From Hyphomicrobiales bacterium (lineage in GTDB: Bacteria > Pseudomonadota > Alphaproteobacteria > Rhizobiales > JALURZ01), in NCBI GenBank assembly GCA_027058735.1, contig JALURZ010000025.1:1-6258 (forward strand): a DNA stretch of 6,258 nt, written 5' to 3'. The position numbers and the translations under genes are program-made. The notes under the pieces are model-generated. The model was not told the origin of the DNA, did no database searches, and saw only the letters and a list, made by a program, of their open reading frames with translations. This document shows positions 1-5,627 of this stretch, piece after piece (position 1 is the stretch's first letter; each line of letters begins with the position of its first letter).

Positions 1-1139
1 AGATCGTCGCCTGGGATGAAGAGGGGTTCGTGCGCTATCCCTCGCATTATTATTTCAAGACCCGCGTTTGCCCGCGCGCCCTCAAGGAGGTCGCCATGTT
101 CTTCGCCTGGGGGCCCGATGACGCTGAACTGCTTGAGCGCCACCCCGGCTATGAGGGCACCGCGATAATGCAGACCGGAAATCCGCGTGTCGATCTGCTG
201 CGCGATGGACTGCGCGGATTTTTCGATCAAGACGTCCGCATGCTTCGCCAGCGGTTCGGCCACTTCATTCTGATCAACACCAATTTCGGACATGCCAATC
301 ACTACCTGCCGAAATACACGATGAAGATCCCGTTGGACGAGAGTGGACAGCCATCCAAGGACGGCACCTGGGAAGGCGATCTCGCCTTTCACCGCAATGC
401 CCTGTTCAACCGCTTTCAGGACATGGTCCCTAAACTGGCCCGGGCGTTCCCGCAAAAGACGATCATCCTGCGCCCGCATCCCTCGGAAAACACCGCTGTG
501 TGGGAGCGGGCGGCTTCGGGCTGCTCAAACGTGCATGTGGTGCAGGAAGGCAGCGTGCTGCCGTGGCTCCTCGCGTGCGACGTGGTTGTCCACAATGGCT
601 GTACCACCGCGGTCGAGGGATTTCTGGCCGGCCGGCCGGCAGTCACATACCGCCCGATCGTGTCGAAACGGTTCGACCGCCACTTCCCCGACGCGCTGAG
701 CTACAATGCCTTCGATCTGGATCAGTTGGTCGCCTCCATCGCCCCGTTTGTCGAAAATCCGCCGGGCGAGGTGCATACCGACGACCAGCGTGTGCATCTT
801 GACAAACACCTTGTTTCCCAGGATGGCGACCTGGCGTGCGAGCGCATCGTTGATCTGATCCATTCATCGCCCATCATAGGCCAGGCGCAACGGCCCGCCA
901 GCACGATGAATATCGTCACCGGCTGGCTGCACGCACGCGGGCGCACGGTCGAAAAATCAATTCGTTCGCTGATACCCGGGCGCAAGAACTGGTGGAAATA
1001 CGAAAAACACCGCTTCAGCGGCACGACGGTTTGCGAAATCAACCGTAAAATCAGGCTTTTGGAAGACCTTTCCGGGCGGTTTGAGGGGGTGCGGGCGCGC
1101 CGGATTTCAAATGACATATTTCACATTGAGCGGCCCTGA
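1..1139 (+). CDS. Surface carbohydrate biosynthesis protein, GT-B-like (5' end missing)
   Basis: The reading frame is open from the first full codon at position 3, so the GTG at 30 is an internal valine and the true start lies outside the window. The visible part is 378 residues, counted from position 3. The N-terminal segment has WDEEGF (residues 4-9) and a TGNPR turn (59-63). FILINTNFG (88-96) looks like the start of the second nucleotide-binding half. LRPHPSE (156-162) resembles the HPxE region of CDP-glycerol or UDP-GlcNAc-epimerase-like GT-B proteins. VVHNGCTTAVEGFLAGRPAV (195-214) is the loop I associate with proteins annotated as surface carbohydrate biosynthesis protein. A basic tail of about 80 residues (300-378) follows. 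The protein probably acts in the cytoplasm on a nucleotide-activated or polymer precursor of capsule or O-antigen, but the donor and acceptor cannot be read from the sequence. It converges on merR. The family call is fairly secure; the biochemical role is inferred. Confidence 0.75.
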   Translation, partial: IVAWDEEGFVRYPSHYYFKTRVCPRALKEVAMFFAWGPDDAELLERHPGYEGTAIMQTGNPRVDLLRDGLRGFFDQDVRMLRQRFGHFILINTNFGHANHYLPKYTMKIPLDESGQPSKDGTWEGDLAFHRNALFNRFQDMVPKLARAFPQKTIILRPHPSENTAVWERAASGCSNVHVVQEGSVLPWLLACDVVVHNGCTTAVEGFLAGRPAVTYRPIVSKRFDRHFPDALSYNAFDLDQLVASIAPFVENPPGEVHTDDQRVHLDKHLVSQDGDLACERIVDLIHSSPIIGQAQRPASTMNIVTGWLHARGRTVEKSIRSLIPGRKNWWKYEKHRFSGTTVCEINRKIRLLEDLSGRFEGVRARRISNDIFHIERP

Positions 1140-1157
1140 GCGCCCGTTCGCACCGCG

Positions 1158-1181
1158 CCGCTGCCGGGCAGCGGTCTTATT
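1158..1181 (+). terminator. Candidate terminator between the convergent carbohydrate gene and merR
   Basis: CCGCTGC (1158-1164) and GCAGCGG (1168-1174) form a 7-bp GC-rich stem with a 3-base loop. The stem starts 18 bases after the stop of the carbohydrate gene. On the plus strand it is followed by the pyrimidine-rich TCTTATT, a weak U-tract. On the minus strand it lies just beyond the merR stop and has no T-run, so it would serve the plus-strand transcript better. The merR stop codon (1177-1179) lies inside this tail. Confidence 0.4.
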
Positions 1182-1605
1182 CGGCCTTGAGAATTTGCCG
1201 GATCCGGTCCAGCTCGCGCAGCGACGACTTGAGCACCTGAATCTGTTCGCGGCTCAAATTCGAGGCCTCCTGGGCCGAACGCAGCAGGGCCTCGTCGATT
1301 TCCTCCGGCAGCCCCAGATCGGGCGTCCGCACCCGGCCTTCTCCCGCATCGCACACATAACGCGCCCCATGTTCGCGGAGAATCTTCTGCACGCCCTTGA
1401 TCGTGAAGCCCTCGCCGTAAAGAAGATGACGCACACCCTTCAGAAGCGTCACATCCTCGGGGCGGTAATAGCGCCGGCCGCCGCCGCGTTTCATGGGTCT
1501 GATCTGTGAAAACTTGCTTTCCCAGAAACGCAACACATGCTGCGGCACGTCCAGTTCGCCCGCAACCTCGCTGATTGTGCGAAAGGCCTCTGGTGATTTT
1601 TCCAC
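1177..1605 (-). CDS. MerR-family transcriptional regulator (ihfA-linked)
   Basis: This encodes a 142-residue protein with an N-terminal MerR winged helix-turn-helix. TISEVAGELDVPQHVLRFWE (10-29) is the recognition-helix region. RRYYRPEDVTLLKGVRHLLY (44-63) is the wing and second helical pair, and EGFTIKGVQKIL (65-76) completes the DNA-binding domain. A short C-terminal helix (about 117-140) resembles the dimerisation coiled coil of the family. There is one cysteine (Cys85), so a metal-sensing site like that of MerR or CueR is not apparent and the effector is unknown. I chose the GTG at 1605 because AGGAG lies 10 bases upstream and MEKSPEAFRTISEV matches the start I remember for homologues. 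An ATG at 1668 in the same frame lacks a good ribosome site and would add an arginine-rich 21-residue extension. The gene follows ihfA and probably shares its transcript. Confidence 0.85.
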   Translation of the reverse strand: MEKSPEAFRTISEVAGELDVPQHVLRFWESKFSQIRPMKRGGGRRYYRPEDVTLLKGVRHLLYGEGFTIKGVQKILREHGARYVCDAGEGRVRTPDLGLPEEIDEALLRSAQEASNLSREQIQVLKSSLRELDRIRQILKAE

Positions 1606-1615
1606 CCGCTGATAT

Positions 1616-1620
1616 CTCCT
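1616..1620 (-). promoter_or_regulatory. Ribosome binding site deciding the merR start
   Basis: The minus strand reads AGGAG here, followed by a 10-base spacer and GTG at 1605-1603. No comparable purine motif precedes the in-frame ATG at 1668, which sits 2 bases after the ihfA stop. The spacing is slightly long, so the choice also rests on where the conserved protein begins. Confidence 0.6.
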
Positions 1621-1670
1621 GATCCGCCGCCGGCCGGCGCCGGCTTGCAGGCGCCCGGACGGCCACATAT

Positions 1671-1967
1671 TCAGCCGCTGTTGTTGATCTTGTCCTTCAG
1701 CACATGACTGGGGCGAAACGACAAGACCCGCCGGGGGGTGATGGGAACTTCCTGCCCGGTCTTGGGGTTGCGTCCGATCCGGCCCTTCTTGTGGCGGACC
1801 GCGAAGGTCCCGAACGAAGACAGTTTGACCGATTCGCCGCGCACCAGCGCATCGGACAGTTCGTCCAGCACCAGTTTCACCAGGTCGCCCGACTCCGAGC
1901 GCGAGAGGCCAACCTGCTGGTGTACCGAATTCGCCAGATCGGCCCTCGTTACCGTTTTGCCGCCCAT
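1671..1967 (-). CDS. ihfA: Integration host factor subunit alpha
   Basis: This encodes a 98-residue DNABII-family protein, essentially the length of E. coli IhfA (99). IHF-alpha pairs with IHF-beta, binds specific sites in the minor groove and bends DNA sharply, supporting recombination, replication and transcription. The dimerisation helices occupy about residues 1-45. VKLSSFGTFAVR (47-58) is the family core. GRNPKTGQEVPIT (65-77) is the beta-arm with Pro75, the position of the intercalating proline. RRVLSFRPSHVLK (79-91) is typical of the alpha subunit rather than HU. The ATG at 1967 is preceded by GGAAGG with an 8-base spacer. The frame stays open upstream to 2225, but that extension overlaps fabH and lacks family similarity. 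Regulation is likely from the promoter at 1999-2027. merR lies directly downstream. Confidence 0.95.
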   Translation of the reverse strand: MGGKTVTRADLANSVHQQVGLSRSESGDLVKLVLDELSDALVRGESVKLSSFGTFAVRHKKGRIGRNPKTGQEVPITPRRVLSFRPSHVLKDKINNSG

Positions 1968-1998
1968 TGCGCCAACCTTCCCTTGGAATGACTTCTGA

Positions 1999-2027
1999 AA
2001 ATTAGACAGGACGACCGGACCGGTCAA
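1999..2027 (-). promoter_or_regulatory. Candidate sigma-70-type promoter of ihfA-merR
   Basis: On the minus strand, TTGACC (2027-2022) is followed by exactly 17 bases and TAATTT (2004-1999). This fits the housekeeping consensus of alphaproteobacteria, where the -35 element dominates. A transcript would start near 1992, giving a leader of about 25 bases that carries the ihfA ribosome site. The interrupted palindrome GACCGG-A-CCGGTC (2013-2025) occupies the spacer and most of the -35 box, where a bound protein would block polymerase. The transcription start is inferred. Confidence 0.65.
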
Positions 2028-2028
2028 G

Positions 2029-2087
2029 CGGCAATGCGATTGCCGGACACAGGAAAGACAGGCGATATCAGAGATTTCCGGCAATCG
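2029..2087. repeat. Inverted repeats of a CGGCAAT motif upstream of the ihfA promoter
   Basis: CGGCAAT-GCG-ATTGCCG (2029-2045) is a perfect 7-bp-arm palindrome. CGATTGCCGG (2037-2046) is also perfectly complementary to CCGGCAATCG (2078-2087) across a 31-base gap. The middle copy is shared, so the two pairings exclude each other if formed in RNA read through from fabH. As DNA, the palindrome centre is about 45 bp, and the distal copy about 90 bp, upstream of the predicted ihfA start, which would suit an activator or repressor site. No T-run follows, so an intrinsic terminator is unlikely. Confidence 0.5.
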
Positions 2088-2115
2088 GGTCTGAAAAAAA
2101 TTCAATTCTGCGTTG

Positions 2116-3093
2116 TTACCAGCGCACCAGCGCCGCGCCCCAGGTGAAGCCGCCGCCCATCGCCTCCAGCAAAACCAGATCGCCCTGTTTGATCCGGCCA
2201 TCGGATTTCGCCTCGCAAAGCGCAAGCGGGATTGACGCGGCCGACGTGTTGGCGTGGCGGTCGACGGTGATCACCACCTTGTCGCTGGAAATGCCGAATT
2301 TCCGCGCCGTTCCATCCAGAATACGCCGGTTGGCCTGATGCGGCACAAACCAGTCAACCTGTTCGGCCTTCACACCCGCCTGCGCCAGAACCTGGTCCAT
2401 TGCATCGGCGATATTGACCACCGCATGGCGGAACACTTCCCGGCCTTCCATGCGCAAAACCCCGGTCGTGCGCGTCGCGGAGGGGCCGCCATCGACATAG
2501 AGCTTGTCCTGATAGCGTCCATCGGACCGCAACAGCGTCTGCAGAACACCGCGATCGGAAATCCCGCCGCCTTGCCGCTGCGCCTCGACAACGACGGCGC
2601 CGGCGCCATCGCCAAACAACACACAGGTGGCGCGGTCTTTCCAGTCGAGAATTCTGGAAAACGTTTCCGCCCCGATAACAAGCGCCCTCTTGAAGCCGGC
2701 GCAGCGCAGAAAATTATCCGCCGTGGCCAGAGCGAAAACAAATCCCGAGCAGACGGCCTGAAGATCGAACGCCGCGCCATGGGTGATCCCAAGAGCCGCC
2801 TGCACGCTCACCGCCGATGCGGGAAACGTGTAGTCCGGCGTTGAGGTCGCCAGCACGATCAGATCGATATCACGGGCATCGACCCCGGCATCGTCGAGCG
2901 CCGCGCGCGCGGCCGCTAAGGCGAGATCGGAGGTGTTTTCGTCATCGGCGGCGATATGGCGCTGATGGATTCCGGTGCGCGTCCTGATCCACTCATCCGA
3001 TGTCTCCACGCGCCTGGCGAGTTCCTCGTTGGTGAGAACATTTTCGGGCAGATAGGACCCGCAACCCAGAATTACAGACCGCACTACACTCAC
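2116..3093 (-). CDS. fabH: Beta-ketoacyl-[ACP] synthase III
   Basis: This 325-residue cytoplasmic condensing enzyme starts fatty acid synthesis by joining acetyl-CoA (or another acyl-CoA) to malonyl-ACP. The length and whole sequence fit FabH. The catalytic triad is visible: Cys115 in LQAVCSGF, His252 in VPHQANRRI and Asn282 in RHANTSAAS. TSDEWIRTRTGI (31-42) is the conserved N-terminal CoA-binding segment, FGDGAGAVV (160-168) follows the mid-domain, and the C-terminal EAMGGGFTWGA (310-320) is typical. The start is GTG at 3093, within a GTGA overlap with the plsX stop, so translation is probably coupled to plsX. The ribosome site is only weakly recognisable, consistent with coupling. It shares the fatty acid and phospholipid entry step with plsX; ihfA lies 148 bases downstream behind its own promoter. 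Confidence 0.97.
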   Translation of the reverse strand: MSVVRSVILGCGSYLPENVLTNEELARRVETSDEWIRTRTGIHQRHIAADDENTSDLALAAARAALDDAGVDARDIDLIVLATSTPDYTFPASAVSVQAALGITHGAAFDLQAVCSGFVFALATADNFLRCAGFKRALVIGAETFSRILDWKDRATCVLFGDGAGAVVVEAQRQGGGISDRGVLQTLLRSDGRYQDKLYVDGGPSATRTTGVLRMEGREVFRHAVVNIADAMDQVLAQAGVKAEQVDWFVPHQANRRILDGTARKFGISSDKVVITVDRHANTSAASIPLALCEAKSDGRIKQGDLVLLEAMGGGFTWGAALVRW

Positions 3094-4154
3094 GACGCCG
3101 CCACCATACCGATCTGCGCGAACTCGGCGGCCGCGTGACAGGCCGCGAGATCTTCCTCAATCCGGCCGACGAGATTGCTGCGCGCCATGTCGATCGCCAT
3201 GTCCATCGCGCTTGCAAAGCCCAGAGCGTCGGCGCCCCCGTGCGATTTGATGACAATACCATTGAGTCCCAGGAAAACACCACCGTTGGCTGATCGCGGG
3301 TCCATTTTTTCGCGCAAAGAGCGAAACGCGTTGCGCGCCAGAAAATATCCCACCCGCGAAAGGATCGTTCTTGACATGGCGTCTTTCAGATAAACACTGA
3401 TCTGCTTGGCCGTGCCTTCCGCCGTCTTCAGCGCAATGTTGCCGGTAAATCCTTCTGTCACGAAAACATTGACCGTCCCCTTGCCAAGGTCATCGCCTTC
3501 CACAAACCCCGCATAATCGATCGGCAGGGGCAAGGCGCGCAGCATCCGTCCGGCCAGTTTCACCTCCTCGATGCCCTTGACCTCCTCCACACCGACATTG
3601 AGCAGGCCGACGGTCGGCTTTTTCATGCCGTAGAGCGCGCGCGCCATGGCCTCGCCCATCACGGCGAAATCCACCAGTTGCCTGGCATCGGCGCCGACAG
3701 TGGCGCCAACATCGAGAACGATGCTCTCGCCCTTCGTGGTCGGCCACAGGGCCGCGATCGCGGGCCTGTCGATGCCCGCCATCGTTTTCAGGACAAACCG
3801 GGCCATGACCATCAACGCGCCCGTGTTGCCCGCCGACAGCACGACATCCGCCTCCCCCGTCTTGACCGCCTCGATGGCTTTCCACATGCTGGAAATCCGG
3901 CGGCCGCGGCGCAGCGCCTGGCTCGGTTTCGCATCCATTGCAACCGAAGCTTCGGCGTGAACGAACCGGGTCGCGGCCTTGACCCTGGGAAAATTGTCAA
4001 GCATCGGCACGACGCGGTCCTGCCGGCCGAACATGACGACACTCACATCCGGATTGCGCGTCAGGCTCAACTCAACGCCCGGCAGCACCATCTCCGGACC
4101 CCGGTCGCCGCCCATGGCATCAACGGATACGGATATTGTACGGCTCTGGCTCAT
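3090..4154 (-). CDS. plsX: Phosphate acyltransferase PlsX
   Basis: This 354-residue protein is full length for PlsX, the peripheral membrane enzyme that converts acyl-ACP and phosphate to acyl-phosphate, the substrate of PlsY in phospholipid synthesis. Visible family motifs are VDAMGGDRGP (11-20), MDAKPSQALRRG (73-84), SAGNTGALM (107-115), LDVGATVGADARQL (147-160), NVGVEEVKG (186-194), VTEGFTGNIALKTAEG (232-247) and GGVFLGLNGIVIKSHG (291-306). The ATG at 4154 puts DAMGGD near the N-terminus as expected, with an extension of a few residues compared with rhizobial proteins I remember. The ribosome site is poor, and the ATG forms an ATGA overlap with a possible upstream mini-ORF. The 3' end overlaps fabH by 4 bases. 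The gap to the DUF177 gene is 205 bases and holds a candidate promoter, so plsX-fabH may be partly independent of the upstream genes. Confidence 0.96.
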   Translation of the reverse strand: MSQSRTISVSVDAMGGDRGPEMVLPGVELSLTRNPDVSVVMFGRQDRVVPMLDNFPRVKAATRFVHAEASVAMDAKPSQALRRGRRISSMWKAIEAVKTGEADVVLSAGNTGALMVMARFVLKTMAGIDRPAIAALWPTTKGESIVLDVGATVGADARQLVDFAVMGEAMARALYGMKKPTVGLLNVGVEEVKGIEEVKLAGRMLRALPLPIDYAGFVEGDDLGKGTVNVFVTEGFTGNIALKTAEGTAKQISVYLKDAMSRTILSRVGYFLARNAFRSLREKMDPRSANGGVFLGLNGIVIKSHGGADALGFASAMDMAIDMARSNLVGRIEEDLAACHAAAEFAQIGMVAAS

Positions 4155-4359
4155 GGCGCTGCATCGGCTTTTCCGCCCCCCCGCGCCCGGCCGGCAAACC
4201 GGCGCACCAAGGCCTCAAGCTCTGCGTTCTGGTGGATCATGTCAAAAAAATCAAACAAATTATTCCATCGCTCCCCGGTTGCGTCCAGGCGCCATGATAT
4301 CTGACATCCTTGCAACGTTGCCGGCGTTATCAACAGAAAAAAAAGCGCACCGCCAATGT
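4155..4359 (-). other. Leader region between the DUF177 gene and plsX
   Basis: This 205-base gap contains no recognised gene. On the minus strand it holds an 8-T run (4344-4337) soon after the DUF177 stop, a candidate promoter (4287-4259), a 7-T run (4250-4244) and a GC-rich part with a 7-G run (4182-4176) and small GCCGG/CCGGC hairpins. A frame is open from TTG at 4333 to a TGA overlapping the plsX ATG; within it an ATG at 4240 would give a 29-residue peptide. No good ribosome site precedes either start. A leader with structure or coupling is possible but unproven. Confidence 0.5.
4259..4287 (-). promoter_or_regulatory. Candidate promoter of plsX-fabH
   Basis: On the minus strand, TGGACG (4287-4282) is separated by 17 bases from AATAAT (4264-4259). 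These match 4 of 6 and 5 of 6 consensus bases. A start near 4252 would give a leader of about 98 bases before the plsX ATG. The -35 match is only moderate, and transcription could also continue from the chaperone-DUF177 genes. Confidence 0.35.
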
Positions 4360-4941
4360 CTATTTCAAGTCCTTCAGGATGTGAAACGGATTGTTTTTCT
4401 CGATCACTTCTTCGCTCCCGCCGCGCGCGCGGGCTGGAAGCTCCGCGTCGCTCCGGCGCGGAAATGGATCGATCGTAAGTGCCAGTTCTTCGGCAACAAG
4501 CTCGCCGAAATCGAGTGTGTCGCCGGTGACGACATCCGGGTCGTCCTTCCCGGTCGCATCGAAATCGACGATCCGTGCCGGGGGCTGTTCGCCGCCGCCC
4601 TCGCGCGCGACAAATTCGCGTTCGAATTCGCCCGCCCCATCCACGCCCATCGGCTCAAGCGTCACCCCGCAGGTCTGCACATAGTGGCTGTCGAAGGCGC
4701 CCTGGACCACGATCATCTCCTTGCCGCGCCTGTAAAACGTCACCTCGGCGCTGAGACGATCCAGCGCGACCAGCCCCAGACGGACCGCCAGGTCGCGCCG
4801 CTCCTGCTCATTCGCCGTCAGGCGCATCCGCGATTTGTTTTGCGTGATCGCGGCAAGCGCACGGGTGCGGCTGAATTCCGGAACTCGCGGGGCGTCAGGC
4901 AAGGTCATGTCGTCATCCGGTATGCCAACAGCCGGGGTCAC
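4360..4941 (-). CDS. DUF177 (YceD-like) family protein
   Basis: This encodes 193 residues of the DUF177 family, which in many bacteria lies just upstream of rpmF-plsX or plsX. The E. coli member YceD is associated with 23S rRNA or ribosome biogenesis and plant homologues act in 23S rRNA accumulation, so a related role is inferred here. Recognisable parts are the strand-rich middle, YVQTCGVTLEPM (87-98) with one cysteine in place of a CxxC, the acidic TGDTLDFGELVAEELALTID (139-158) and the C-terminal NPFHILKDLK (184-193), a family hallmark. I chose the GTG at 4941 because it forms a GTGA overlap with the upstream chaperone gene; an in-frame ATG at 4908 (residue 12) is the alternative and would lose no recognised domain. 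rpmF is not between this gene and plsX, which fits alphaproteobacterial arrangements. Confidence 0.85.
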   Translation of the reverse strand: MTPAVGIPDDDMTLPDAPRVPEFSRTRALAAITQNKSRMRLTANEQERRDLAVRLGLVALDRLSAEVTFYRRGKEMIVVQGAFDSHYVQTCGVTLEPMGVDGAGEFEREFVAREGGGEQPPARIVDFDATGKDDPDVVTGDTLDFGELVAEELALTIDPFPRRSDAELPARARGGSEEVIEKNNPFHILKDLK

Positions 4942-5468
4942 GGCGCGCTGAATTGCACCTGTCCTTCGACGAAGCGCGGAGCGGGCTGGCCGGCCAGGAT
5001 ATCGCTCTGCTTCAATACATAATCGGCAAGCAGACCCGCAACGTCCCCGTTCCCGGCGCCCTCGGGAAAAAAATTGCGGTCAATGGCATCGCGCAGCCGT
5101 TCTGCATCCTTCGCATCGACCGCTTCGCCATAGGCATGCGCGCGGCCGTAGAACGCCGCCGCCATTTTCTTCACCCGCTTTGCAACCGAAATATCGCCGA
5201 CGCCCATTTCCCTCAGCGAATGGTCAAAATCTTCAAACATGGCGTTGAAAACCTTCTGCGAAACTTCCCGGGCGGCGGGGCCTTCATCCTTGAGCCGGTA
5301 GAACACCAGGAAGGCATGAAGGACAATCATGTCGAAACGCCCGTCCAGTGTATCGGGCACGCCCATCCGCGCATAGAAGCGCGGCTGCCGCGCCTGCGCC
5401 ACAATCTTTTCGTAGAGCGCGGTGGCTGCGTCATCGAGCGGTGAATGTTTGCGAAACCAGTTGAACAT
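4938..5468 (-). CDS. Ubiquinol-cytochrome c chaperone (CBP3 family)
   Basis: This encodes 176 residues of the family that includes mitochondrial CBP3, which helps assemble the cytochrome bc1 complex by aiding cytochrome b biogenesis. Visible features are ALYEKIVAQARQPRFYARMG (17-36), GVPDTLDGRFDMIVLH (36-51), FEDFDHSLREMGVGDISVAK (78-97) and RVKKMAAAFYGR (98-109). The last two are the most characteristic stretch. There is no signal peptide or membrane segment, so it should be cytoplasmic or peripheral. I chose the ATG at 5468 because MFNWFRK matches the usual short hydrophobic-basic start. The frame continues upstream to a TTG at 5525, which adds 19 unconserved residues. The ribosome site is weak. 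It is the first gene of the minus-strand train and overlaps the DUF177 gene by GTGA. A specific bacterial role in bc1 assembly is inferred from homology. Confidence 0.85.
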   Translation of the reverse strand: MFNWFRKHSPLDDAATALYEKIVAQARQPRFYARMGVPDTLDGRFDMIVLHAFLVFYRLKDEGPAAREVSQKVFNAMFEDFDHSLREMGVGDISVAKRVKKMAAAFYGRAHAYGEAVDAKDAERLRDAIDRNFFPEGAGNGDVAGLLADYVLKQSDILAGQPAPRFVEGQVQFSAP

Positions 5469-5627
5469 GGCCGTCGAGCCTGCGTTGATAACCACGTTGC
5501 CAGGGAGTGACTGCCGGCACTTCAATCACCCCTTGCGTGATGTTACACTCACAGCTATGCGATGGGGAACACGCGGGCAAGGGCTCATGAGCCGGGCGGC
5601 GACTGGATCTGCCGGACAGGACTGCGA
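5469..5627. promoter_or_regulatory. Divergent promoter region between the chaperone gene and bamE
   Basis: This 159-base gap must hold the promoters of both divergent genes. For bamE the best pair I see is TTGCGT (5533-5538), 17 bases, TATGCG (5556-5561), with a good -35 start but a poor -10. A second option is TACACT (5544-5549) as a -10 with a weak -35. I find no convincing minus-strand pair. A perfect 12-base palindrome, GGCTCATGAGCC (5582-5593), lies in the bamE leader and could be an operator. A plus-strand frame opens at 5562 but is only an upstream extension of bamE. Confidence 0.4.
5618..5621 (+). promoter_or_regulatory. Ribosome binding site deciding the bamE start
   Basis: AGGA is followed by a 6-base spacer and ATG at 5628. 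A second ATG at 5634 would have a 12-base spacer, and the ATG at 5562 would place an extra 22 residues before the signal peptide. The motif supports 5628. Confidence 0.6.

Noticed and set aside
1121..1666. Minus-strand frame of 181 codons overlapping merR
   Set aside because: It is a shifted-frame shadow of merR; the merR frame has the recognisable MerR domain and ribosome site.
2091..2099. Seven-T run on the minus strand just after fabH as a terminator
   Set aside because: No convincing hairpin ends immediately before it; the nearby strong inverted repeat lies downstream of it.
1968..2225. Upstream extension of the ihfA frame
   Set aside because: It would overlap the end of fabH, contains the promoter region and lacks DNABII similarity. 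The ATG at 1967 has a good ribosome site and gives the family's usual length.
4241..4333. TTG-initiated 60-residue version of the plsX leader ORF
   Set aside because: It starts at a rare codon without a ribosome site and crosses the candidate promoter. Only the shorter ATG form is kept as a tentative finding.
4337..4344. Eight-T run on the minus strand after DUF177 as an intrinsic terminator
   Set aside because: Only a 3-bp stem (GCG/CGC) precedes it, too weak for a terminator call.
3979..5022. Long plus-strand open frame of 347 codons antisense to plsX start, DUF177 and chaperone end
   Set aside because: It runs opposite three well-recognised genes, is rich in Arg, Ala and Pro as expected of GC-rich antisense frames, and resembles no family.
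5469..5525. TTG start extending the chaperone by 19 residues
   Set aside because: TTG is a rare start, the added residues show no family character, and MFNWFRK at 5468 is the expected N-terminus.
5515..5536. Sigma-54 promoter from GGCAC and TTGC
   Set aside because: The distance between the two elements is 12 bases rather than about 5, so it does not fit the -24/-12 geometry.
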